Below, in pieces: positions 1 through 6,461 of a DNA stretch of 64,000 nucleotides. This DNA comes from JAFAGO01 sp031987605. Lineage in GTDB: Bacteria > Bacteroidota > Bacteroidia > Flavobacteriales > Weeksellaceae. The position numbers and the translations under genes were made by a program. Position 1 is the first letter of the stretch. Each line of letters begins with the position of its first letter. The stretch spans positions 1-64,000 of the forward strand of contig DALZZF010000009.1 of the NCBI GenBank assembly GCA_031987605.1, written 5' to 3'. Below the pieces are notes generated by a model. That model saw only the letters and a list, made by a program, of their open reading frames with translations, made no database searches and had not been told where the DNA came from.

Positions 1-6
1 AAAAAA

Positions 7-303
7 CTATAACTCCTCCAATGGATTCCAAAACAGATTTTTAAAATTTTTAATCTTAAAGTTGACCACTGCAATTCCTTCCGCTTCCAACCATGGCTGA
101 AACTCAGGAACCGACAAATTCCCCGAACTGGAAATCACACGATGAGCAGGAACATCTTTGGGACAGCCGCCCATTGCTTTCCCTACATGTCGTGCATGAT
201 TCGGAAATCCGACCGCCTTTGCGATGGCACCATAAGACGTTACCCTACCCTTCGGAATGAGTTTTGTGATTTCCCAAACCTGTTTTTTAAAAAGTTCATT
301 CAT
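7..303 (-). CDS. Alkyltransferase-like protein (ATL, MGMT family)
   Basis: A 98-residue protein that is essentially only the DNA-binding/active-site domain of the O6-alkylguanine-DNA alkyltransferase (MGMT) family. It carries the helix-turn-helix region (residues about 15-45, with GRVTSYGAIAKAVG and ARHVGKAMGGCP) and the active-site block, but the usual PCHRV reads PAHRV here, so the methyl-accepting cysteine is replaced by alanine. Family knowledge: such ATL proteins cannot repair alkylguanine themselves; they bind and flex the lesion and hand it to nucleotide excision repair. UvrC is encoded about 28 kb away, with no visible linkage. The C-terminus is complete (TAG at 7-9). Start is the only reasonable Met. 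Confidence 0.88.
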   Translation of the reverse strand: MNELFKKQVWEITKLIPKGRVTSYGAIAKAVGFPNHARHVGKAMGGCPKDVPAHRVISSSGNLSVPEFQPWLEAEGIAVVNFKIKNFKNLFWNPLEEL

Positions 304-459
304 ATTAATGTCTGGTTGGTTATTGATTGATGATTCTTCTGTTTAAAAAAAAATCTTTATTCTTTTCTCTTTATTCTTATTTCAGACTTTAACTTGGTTC
401 TTGCTACTTTTGCCTTGGCTCTTCATTCCAATTTCCCTATTTTAAATCAAAGTAAAATT

Positions 460-606
460 ATGAAAAAATCCTTTTTCCGGGTATTGAACCGAATTAATAA
501 AGCTCTTCTGCCAAAACTCAGCCATAAAGACCCGATGAAACTCACCAAAATACAAAAAGGAATTTTGGCTTACCGGTATTTTGTACTGATTAATGCGTTG
601 GACTAA
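460..606 (+). CDS. Small conserved flavobacterial protein, 48 aa, unknown function
   Basis: A 48-residue basic protein (MKKSFFRVLNRINKALLP... ending RYFVLINALD). The open frame extends 22 codons upstream to 394, but that extension looks like random hydrophobic sequence, while the ATG at 460 begins a compact Lys/Arg-rich, probably helical peptide. I recall near-identical small proteins in flavobacterial genomes, often carrying the label 'SsrA-binding protein'; that name is probably copied from a neighbouring gene and nothing in this sequence supports tmRNA binding. The hairpin at 657-687 follows it and would end the transcript. Function unknown. Confidence 0.6.
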   Translation: MKKSFFRVLNRINKALLPKLSHKDPMKLTKIQKGILAYRYFVLINALD

Positions 607-656
607 TCAGGAATCCAAACCTTTAAAGATGATCCGAACTTTGAAAGTTTCATAAA

Positions 657-687
657 ATAAAAAAGTGTCCGGTTCGGACACTTTTTA
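657..687. terminator. Bidirectional intrinsic terminator
   Basis: An 11-bp stem (AAAAGTGTCCG / CGGACACTTTT) with a GTT loop, A-rich on the left and T-rich on the right. It lies between the convergent 48-aa gene and the deoxyhypusine-synthase-like gene and can end both. Confidence 0.85.
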
Positions 688-712
688 TCACTTTTAAATA
701 TTGTCTTATTTC

Positions 713-1690
713 TTATGAATTCTCCAAAACATACGTAAACATCAAGGGTGCGCAAATCGTGGCATCAGATTCAACGATAAATTTCGGTGTATCGATGTCT
801 AACTTGCCCCAGGTGATTTTTTCGTTTGGAACCGCTCCCGAATAGGAACCGTAAGAAGTTGTAGAATCCGAAATCTGGCAGAAATAAGACCAGAACGGAA
901 CATCTTCCCATTCCAGATCCTGATACATCATCGGAACCACACAAATCGGGAAATCCCCGGAAATTCCACCACCAATCTGGAAGAATCCGACTCCTTTTCC
1001 TTCAGAATTGGCGCGGTACCATTCCGTTAAATAAATCATATATTCAATTCCGGATTTCACGGTATGCACGTTGAGTTTCCCTTTGATGACATTGGCGGTA
1101 AAAATATTTCCTGTGGTGGAATCTTCCCAACCCGGACAAACAATCGGCAGATTTTTTTCCGCTGCGGCTATCATCCATGAATTTTTCGGATCAATTTCAT
1201 AATACTGCTCTAAAACACCCGAATTAATCACTTTATACAAAAATTCGTGTGGGAAATAACGCTCGCCTTTTGCTTCAGCTTCATGCCACACATCTTCCAG
1301 ATGCTGCTGCAATCTGCGGAACGCTTCCTCTTCCGGAATACAGGTATCCGTTACTCTATTATAATGATTATCAAGAAGTTCCCTTTCCTGTTCCGGTGTT
1401 AAATCCCGGTAATTCGGAACTCTTTTGTAATGGGAATGCGCCACCAAATTCATCACATCTTCCTCCAGATTGGCGCCGGTGCAGGAAATAATCTGCACTT
1501 TGTCCTGACGGATCATTTCCGCAAGAATTTTTCCCAATTCGGCAGTGGACATTGCTCCACCCAGGGAAATTAACATTTTTCCACCGTCTTTCAGGTGCGC
1601 GACATAGCCTTTGGAAGCATCCACCAACGCCGCCGCATTAAAGTGCAAATAATATTTTTCGATAAAATCCGAAATTACTCTGTTGCTCAT
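713..1690 (-). CDS. Deoxyhypusine synthase family protein
   Basis: A 325-residue protein matching the deoxyhypusine synthase fold family along its length: the early NAD-site region LISLGGAMSTAELGKILAEM, ISCTGANLEED, the FQIGGGISGDFP segment, and near the C-terminus SGAVPNEKITWGKLD, where the lysine at about residue 296 aligns with the catalytic Lys that carries the butylamine intermediate in eukaryotic enzymes. Bacteria lack eIF5A, so the substrate must differ. By family knowledge the likely chemistry is NAD-dependent transfer of an aminobutyl group from spermidine, as in homospermidine formation. The start was set at 1690 (MSNRVISDF), because the 27 upstream in-frame codons fall in a palindromic repeat. 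Monocistronic; terminator at 657-687. Confidence 0.9.
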   Translation of the reverse strand: MSNRVISDFIEKYYLHFNAAALVDASKGYVAHLKDGGKMLISLGGAMSTAELGKILAEMIRQDKVQIISCTGANLEEDVMNLVAHSHYKRVPNYRDLTPEQERELLDNHYNRVTDTCIPEEEAFRRLQQHLEDVWHEAEAKGERYFPHEFLYKVINSGVLEQYYEIDPKNSWMIAAAEKNLPIVCPGWEDSTTGNIFTANVIKGKLNVHTVKSGIEYMIYLTEWYRANSEGKGVGFFQIGGGISGDFPICVVPMMYQDLEWEDVPFWSYFCQISDSTTSYGSYSGAVPNEKITWGKLDIDTPKFIVESDATICAPLMFTYVLENS

Positions 1691-1734
1691 TTTGATAAAA
1701 ATTGTTTTTGCAAAGATAACCTTTTCCGATAGGA

Positions 1735-1892
1735 TTTGGGCGTTCCCCTTGCCTGAATATAACATTTCCAAAGTTTTGCAACTTTGGAAATGTTTCCCAC
1801 ACCGTCGGGTCGGGCTGTACGCTTCTACTCCTCGTTTCGCCGCTGCGCGGCTTCACTGTGGGGTATCCGCTGCCATCCCTAACGCGGGATTT
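1735..1892 (+). repeat. Palindromic intergenic element, family 'GGGCGT...ACGCGGG', copy A
   Basis: Begins TTTGGGCGTTCCCCTT and ends CATCCCTAACGCGGGAT, with GGTCGGGCTGTACGCTTC in the middle. A perfect 15-bp inverted repeat sits at 1761-1775/1780-1794 with a 4-base loop, and a second GC-rich hairpin (CCGCTGCGCGG) lies around 1849. The same skeleton, diverged and inverted, occurs at 4484-4619. I recall similar elements scattered through flavobacterial genomes. It occupies the gap between the barrel-protein gene and the deoxyhypusine-synthase-like gene. Confidence 0.65.
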
Positions 1893-1910
1893 ATAAGATT
1901 TTTTTTGAAA

Positions 1911-2552
1911 TTACAATCGTATTGTTGCAGACAAAGCCAAAGAAATTCTCCCCAGCCCTTCTTTATTATCTCCAAGATCATAACTCTGACCGTTTACTTT
2001 TACTTTTGTAAGCGTTCCTACTGTATAACCCAATTTTGGCCCGATATAAAAACGATCAGAAACCTCATATTGATAAGCCAGGTTTGCATCCAGACCAAGA
2101 TTTGAACCTTTTGATACAATACCGTTCGTATCAGAAGTATAGGTAATCATTCCCAATCCTATATCATAATATAATTTATGTTTAGTAGCCACACCAAAGT
2201 TGCTATACATAAAAGCCGGTCCAAAAAAAGTAATTTTATCTTTGGTTGTTACTTTACCATAAAAGGCTTCATCCGTATATTCATTAATTATAATTGTACC
2301 ATTACTCGATGAACTGAAACTAGAAAATTTCAGACCGATTCCTATTTCCGGTTTAAGATGATAATAGGCAGAAATATCGAAATTTAGTCCACTTTTCAGT
2401 TTTTTTACATAGTCTTTTTCTTCAGCAGAAAGTCCGTCTACAGTTTTTGCTGTTCTCCATGCATAGCCCACTGAAGGAATAATGCTGAATTTCTGCTGAG
2501 CATTGAAAATTAAAGGAAGTACAAAAAGGGAAGAAAGGAGAAGTTTTTTCAT
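1911..2552 (-). CDS. Outer membrane beta-barrel protein (OmpA/OprF-like porin family)
   Basis: A 213-residue secreted protein with a clear signal peptide (MKKLLLSSLFVLPLIFNAQ, cleavage after NAQ), then alternating amphipathic strands with aromatic girdles and a C-terminal strand ending SATIRL. Internal strand signatures such as IPSVGYAWR, FDISAYYHLKPEIGIGLKF and YIGPKLGYTVG fit the small 'outer membrane protein beta-barrel' family of Bacteroidota. Probably an 8-stranded barrel in the outer membrane; ligand unknown. It sits alone between arfB and a palindromic repeat on the same strand. Confidence 0.75.
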   Translation of the reverse strand: MKKLLLSSLFVLPLIFNAQQKFSIIPSVGYAWRTAKTVDGLSAEEKDYVKKLKSGLNFDISAYYHLKPEIGIGLKFSSFSSSSNGTIIINEYTDEAFYGKVTTKDKITFFGPAFMYSNFGVATKHKLYYDIGLGMITYTSDTNGIVSKGSNLGLDANLAYQYEVSDRFYIGPKLGYTVGTLTKVKVNGQSYDLGDNKEGLGRISLALSATIRL

Positions 2553-2596
2553 GTCGTTTAAAAAATTTCCACAAAAATATCATATTTTTATGGGAA

Positions 2597-2989
2597 TTAA
2601 TATCGAAATTTCCTATTTTCTTTCTTCTCTGAAATTTTCTTTTTATTGTCCAGTCTTTTTGCCACCTGCGCTTTGGAGGGTTTTGTTTTAATTCTTTTTT
2701 TCGGAACAAAAAGGGCAAGATTCACCACCTCAAGAATTTTTACCGTAACGGACTTTTTGTTTTGAAGCTGTGTTCGTGACTCGGAGGAAGTCAGTTGCAA
2801 AATTCCTTCTGCATTAATTCTGTTTTTCAGTTTCTGAAAGATTCTTTGCTTTTCTTCTTCTGTAAAAAATAAACTTTCTTCCACATTCCACATAACGGTA
2901 ACCGAAGTTTCGACTTTATTCACATTTTGTCCGCCCGCACCGGAAGAACGGGAAGTTTTGTAAGACAATTCTGTGGTAAAATTTTTCAT
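2597..2989 (-). CDS. arfB: Alternative ribosome-rescue factor ArfB (peptidyl-tRNA hydrolase)
   Basis: A 130-residue protein of the class-I release-factor fold. The N-terminal half carries the GGQ loop (SSGAGGQNVNK, about residues 14-24), which catalyses hydrolysis of the peptidyl-tRNA ester on stalled ribosomes. The C-terminal tail (KTKPSKAQVAKRLDNKKK...) is strongly basic, as expected for the element that inserts into the empty mRNA channel. No stop-codon-recognition domain is present, which separates it from RF1/RF2. The start was chosen at 2989 (MKNFTTELSYKTSRSSG); the longer frame to 3079 has 30 codons that do not resemble the family. It runs divergently from the large palindrome at 3.1-3.3 kb. 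Confidence 0.92.
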   Translation of the reverse strand: MKNFTTELSYKTSRSSGAGGQNVNKVETSVTVMWNVEESLFFTEEEKQRIFQKLKNRINAEGILQLTSSESRTQLQNKKSVTVKILEVVNLALFVPKKRIKTKPSKAQVAKRLDNKKKISEKKENRKFRY

Positions 2990-3074
2990 TTTGGGAGGAA
3001 GAAGAAAGCGTAAAGATAAATGAAAAAAGACTAAAGCTGGCTTGCTATTTTTGCATTTTGTGGAATGCGTCCAT

Positions 3075-3340
3075 GTCATTGCGAGGAGGAGGAACGACGA
3101 CGTGGCAATCTCAATGGATTTTTAGAATTACGATTTGGAATTTACGAATAAACAATGCATGTGTTCTTTGTGAAAAATCTTTGTGTTCTTAGTGGTACAG
3201 TATAAACCACAAAGTTCACAAAGAATCCACAATGTTCACAATGATAATCCATTGAAACTGCTGTGCTTGCCGTGGTGAGAAACTGCAAAGATGCCTGAGA
3301 TTGCTTCGCCATTTCGCTGTGCTGCATTCCTCGCAATGAC
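3075..3340. repeat. Large nested palindromic repeat ('GTCATTGCGAGGA' element)
   Basis: Fills most of the 400-base gap between arfB and menE. Outer arms GTCATTGCGAGGA (3075-3087) and TCCTCGCAATGAC (3328-3340) are exact inverted repeats. Inside them GCAATCTCA (3105-3113) pairs with TGAGATTGC (3296-3304) and CAATGGATT (3112-3120) with AATCCATTG (3246-3254). The centre is an imperfect inverted pair rich in TGTGTTCTTTGTGAA/TTCACAAAGAATCCACA around GTGGT...ACCAC. A further partial direct copy of the arm (TATTGCGAGGTTCGCTGTGG) follows at 3351-3370. No coding potential seen. Confidence 0.75.
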
Positions 3341-3391
3341 GGCGGTATGGTATTGCGAGGTTCGCTGTGGTAAAAACGGCTTCAGATGAAA

Positions 3392-4453
3392 CTATTTGCC
3401 TTTCAGAACTAAACTCAGCAATTCGTGGCGGTTTACTTTCCCGTTGGGTGTTCTTGGAAATTCCTGAACAAAAAAGATTTCTTTGGGTTTCTGGAAAGAT
3501 TTTTCGTAGGAAATGGAAGAAATCCGGTCGTGACAGGAAACGGAATAGTCGCCTTCGAGCGCAAGCACCAATTGTTGTCCGAATTTTTCATCAGGAATTC
3601 CCAAAAATATTGCCTCATTCGGGATTTCTTTTTTTACTATTCGCTCAAGCTGTTCCGGGAAAATCTTGGCTCCTCCGGAATTGATTATGTGATCCGCCCT
3701 TCCCAAAAAACGGAATTCTTTTCCGCTGCTGAGCGGTTTTATTTCTACAATATCGTTGGTGTGCAGAATTTCTGCATTGAGTTTTGGGGCATTGATGGTA
3801 AGACATCCGCGTTCATCCTGATTGATTTCAATCCCTTCAAACAGCTGAAAATATTCCTGTTCATGAGGATAAATTTCTTTTAAAGCAATATGCGAAAGGG
3901 TTTCCGACATTCCATAGGTTTCAAAAATGTTGGATGTTGGATGTTGGATGTTGGATGTGAAAGATTGTAATTTTTTTAGCACTTTCTTTTTTAAAGATTC
4001 GGAAACGGCAGCTCCACCGATAATGAGTTTTTTAATCCAATGAATTTTATCCAGCGAGTGTTCCACCTGAAGCGGTGTCATGGCACAGAAATCAATTTCG
4101 TGATCCAGATTTTTTAAGGGTGATAAAGAAGGTTCTTCGATATACAGTTTCAGTTTTCTTTCGATGGAACGCACGATCATCATTTTCCCGGAAATATATT
4201 CCACAGGAAGACAGAGCAATGCGGTATTCCCTTCTTTTAAATCCAGAAAATCGCAGGTCATTCCGGCGGAAGAAATCATTTTCGATTTCTCTATATCAAA
4301 TATTTTTGGTTTTCCTGTGGAACCGGAAGTCTGCACCGAAACTGTTGGCGAAACGGATAAAAATTCCTGCACAAAAGCAAGCGTTTTTTTTTCAAATTCC
4401 GACTGCGGATTTACAGGGATTAAAAAATCGGGTGAAGAGAAATCAATTTCCAT
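3392..4453 (-). CDS. menE: o-Succinylbenzoate--CoA ligase (MenE), short AMP-binding enzyme
   Basis: A 353-residue adenylate-forming enzyme. It shows the P-loop-like VQTSGSTGKPK (about residues 37-47), the adenine motif ETYGMSET, the hinge GRADHIINSGGAKIFPEQ and a C-terminal PNGKVNR holding the catalytic lysine. It is much shorter than typical acyl-CoA ligases; compact forms of this size are the usual flavobacterial MenE, which activates o-succinylbenzoate in menaquinone synthesis. No other men genes are in the window. The start was set at 4453 (MEIDFSSPDF), because the open frame further upstream runs into a repeat and an assembly gap. A 7-bp tandem repeat lies inside the gene (3927-3958), encoding TSNIQHPTSNI. 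Confidence 0.85.
   Translation of the reverse strand: MEIDFSSPDFLIPVNPQSEFEKKTLAFVQEFLSVSPTVSVQTSGSTGKPKIFDIEKSKMISSAGMTCDFLDLKEGNTALLCLPVEYISGKMMIVRSIERKLKLYIEEPSLSPLKNLDHEIDFCAMTPLQVEHSLDKIHWIKKLIIGGAAVSESLKKKVLKKLQSFTSNIQHPTSNIFETYGMSETLSHIALKEIYPHEQEYFQLFEGIEINQDERGCLTINAPKLNAEILHTNDIVEIKPLSSGKEFRFLGRADHIINSGGAKIFPEQLERIVKKEIPNEAIFLGIPDEKFGQQLVLALEGDYSVSCHDRISSISYEKSFQKPKEIFFVQEFPRTPNGKVNRHELLSLVLKGK
3927..3958. repeat. 7-bp tandem repeat inside menE
   Basis: Four perfect copies of ATGTTGG plus a four-base partial copy. It lies in the menE coding sequence just before the YGMSET motif. A unit of seven is not a multiple of three, so gain or loss of one copy shifts the frame. Confidence 0.9.
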
Positions 4454-4483
4454 GATTGGCTTTTGCTTGTTTGATAGACGTGT

Positions 4484-4619
4484 CCCGCGTGAGGGCGGAG
4501 GTGGAAATCCTTTTTCTTTTTTNNNNNNNNNNCGCCGCCGCCGAAAAAAGAAAAAGATTGCAGCCGCAGACCGACCTTTTAGCAATGGAAAAGCGGCTGC
4601 GGAAAGGGCACGCCCAAAA
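4484..4619 (-). repeat. Palindromic intergenic element, family 'GGGCGT...ACGCGGG', copy B (interrupted by gap)
   Basis: Read on the minus strand it starts TTTTGGGCGTGCCCTTTCC, has GGTCGGTCTGCGGCTGCAATC in the middle and ends GGATTTCCACCTCCGCCCTCACGCGGG, which is the same skeleton as 1735-1892. Internal stems: GCAGCCGC (4560-4567)/GCGGCTGC (4593-4600), and an A/T-rich arm on both sides of the N run (CTTTTTCTTTTTT / GAAAAAAGAAAAAG). It fills the whole space between argS and menE. Confidence 0.6.
4523..4532. other. Run of 10 N: assembly gap
   Basis: Ten undetermined bases between TTTTTTCTTTTTT and CGCCGCCGCCGAAAAAAGAAAA. The flanks are complementary, so the missing sequence is probably the tip of a GC-rich hairpin, and the true length is unknown. 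Confidence 0.95.
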
Positions 4620-6383
4620 TTACATCCTGTTGACGACACCAATTCCCAAAAGTGAAAGCGATTTTTTGATTGTTTTACCGGTAATTTCGGAAAGTTTCAA
4701 ACGAAAATCCTTCACATTTTCATCTTCATTATTGAGGATAGGATTGTTCTGATAAAAGGAATTATAAGACTTCACCACTTCGTACACATAGTTGGCCACA
4801 ATCGCCGGAGAAAGCGTGTCCGCCGCCTTTGCAACAGTTTCGCGGTAATTGGAAAGCAGCATAATAAGTTCCTTTTCGCTTTTGTTTGTGTCGGTTTCAC
4901 TGTTGAAATTTCCGATGGTGCCGGCTTTTTCCAAAAGCGACTGGATCCGGGCATAGGTATATTGAATGAAAGGCCCTGTATTCCCGTTGAAATCGATACT
5001 TTCCGCAGGATTGAACATCATTTTTTTCTTCGGATCTACTTTCAGAATAAAATATTTCAAAGCGCCAAGTCCTACGGTTTCATAGGATTTTTCTTTGTCG
5101 GCTTCGGAGATATTCTCCAGTTTTCCCAATTCCTGAGCTTTTTCTTTTGCGGTTTCACACATTTCCCGGATGAGATCGTCGGCATCTACCACGGTTCCTT
5201 CACGGGATTTCATTTTTCCTTCAGGAAGTTCCACCATTCCGTAAGAAAGATGATACAGATGATCCGCCCACTGATAACCCAATTTTTTCAGAATTTTGAA
5301 CAAAACCTGAAAGTGATAATCTTGTTCATTCCCAACGGTATAAATCAGTTTCTGAAGATCGTTGTTTTTGAAACGCTCCACTGCTGTTCCCAAATCCTGA
5401 GTCATATATACAGATGTTCCGTCGGAACGCAGCAAAAGTTTCTGATCGAGTCCTTCATCGGTAAGATCAATCCAGACGGAACCATCGCTTTTTTTGAAGA
5501 AAACGCCTTTGTCCAGCCCTTCCTGAATGAGATCTTTCCCTAAAAGATAGGTATTGCTTTCGTATTGCACCTGATCGAAATCGACCCCGAGGTTTTTGTA
5601 GGTTTGCGCAAATCCTTCGTACACCCATTGGTTCATGGTTTTCCAAAGATTTCGTACGTGTTCATCGCCATTTTCCCAATCCAAAAGCATTTTTTGCGCT
5701 TCAAGGATGGATGGGGCTTTCTTTTTGGCGGCATCTTCATCCAAACCTTCGGATTTCAGTGTTTCGATTTCTTTTTTATAATTTTTATCGAATTCTACAT
5801 AATAGTTTCCTACCAGTTTATCTCCTTTTAATCCCGTAGATTCGGGAGTTTCACCTTTTCCGGATTTTTCCCAAGCCAACATGGATTTGCAGATGTGAAT
5901 TCCACGGTCGTTGATAATCTGCGTTTTGATGACATGATAACCGTCTTCTTTCAGAATTTGTGAAACGGAATAGCCCAAAAGATTGTTTCGGATATGCCCG
6001 AGATGCAAAGGTTTATTGGTATTCGGGGAAGAATATTCCACCATTACGGTCTGGTTTTTTGAGGCTGTATGATGGAGGTTTTCATCAAGACTGCCGAAGA
6101 TTTCTGCAAAAGTTCCCGGTTTGAGATTAATATTGAGAAATCCTTTTACAACCTGATATTTTTCTACAAAATCCAGTTTCAACAAGGCTTCCCCAATTTC
6201 ATTACCCAGAATATCCGGACTTTTTTTAAGGATCTTCACCAATGGAAATATTACCACGGCAAAATCGCCCTCAAAGTTAGTCTTGTTTTCCTGCACATCC
6301 AGTTGAATTCCTTCTACATGAAAGTCTTCTGCTATAATCTTGCTGAGTTGATTGGTGAGGATTTGTTTTATATTCATCTTCAT
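4620..6383 (-). CDS. argS: Arginine--tRNA ligase
   Basis: A 587-residue class-I aminoacyl-tRNA synthetase that charges tRNA-Arg in the cytoplasm. It has the N-terminal Add-1-like region (about 1-110), the HIGH signature as HLGHIRNN within SSPNTNKPLHLGHIRNN, the family motif GNEQDYHFQ, the KMSKS equivalent GKMKSREGTVVD, and the C-terminal anticodon-binding helical domain ending with a typical Arg/Met C-terminus (NRM). Two start Mets are two codons apart (6383 and 6377); either is possible. It reads away from the susD terminator at 6418-6437 and is followed by repeat copy B. Confidence 0.96.
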   Translation of the reverse strand: MKMNIKQILTNQLSKIIAEDFHVEGIQLDVQENKTNFEGDFAVVIFPLVKILKKSPDILGNEIGEALLKLDFVEKYQVVKGFLNINLKPGTFAEIFGSLDENLHHTASKNQTVMVEYSSPNTNKPLHLGHIRNNLLGYSVSQILKEDGYHVIKTQIINDRGIHICKSMLAWEKSGKGETPESTGLKGDKLVGNYYVEFDKNYKKEIETLKSEGLDEDAAKKKAPSILEAQKMLLDWENGDEHVRNLWKTMNQWVYEGFAQTYKNLGVDFDQVQYESNTYLLGKDLIQEGLDKGVFFKKSDGSVWIDLTDEGLDQKLLLRSDGTSVYMTQDLGTAVERFKNNDLQKLIYTVGNEQDYHFQVLFKILKKLGYQWADHLYHLSYGMVELPEGKMKSREGTVVDADDLIREMCETAKEKAQELGKLENISEADKEKSYETVGLGALKYFILKVDPKKKMMFNPAESIDFNGNTGPFIQYTYARIQSLLEKAGTIGNFNSETDTNKSEKELIMLLSNYRETVAKAADTLSPAIVANYVYEVVKSYNSFYQNNPILNNEDENVKDFRLKLSEITGKTIKKSLSLLGIGVVNRM

Positions 6384-6417
6384 AAAAAAATTGGATACAA
6401 ATATACGGAAATAAAAA

Positions 6418-6437
6418 AACCGCTCCGAAGAGCGGTT
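6418..6437 (-). terminator. Intrinsic terminator after the first SusD gene
   Basis: Stem AACCGCTC/GAGCGGTT with loop CGAA; on the minus strand it is followed by a run of T (plus-strand A run at 6413-6419). It lies between susD (ends 6462) and argS (starts 6383), so it isolates the SusCD operon from argS. Confidence 0.85.
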
Positions 6438-6461
6438 AAAAATTATAGGACAATGTGTTTG

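Noticed and set aside
3142..3336. 64-codon minus-strand open frame
   Set aside because: Falls inside the large palindromic repeat and is a by-product of it.
4454..4642. N-terminal extension of the MenE reading frame through the N run
   Set aside because: The extension consists of repeat copy B and four unknown residues; the MenE core starts normally at 4453.
4962..5543. 193-codon open frame on the plus strand
   Set aside because: Antisense to argS, rich in Phe/Ile as expected for the complement of an AT-rich gene; no family features.
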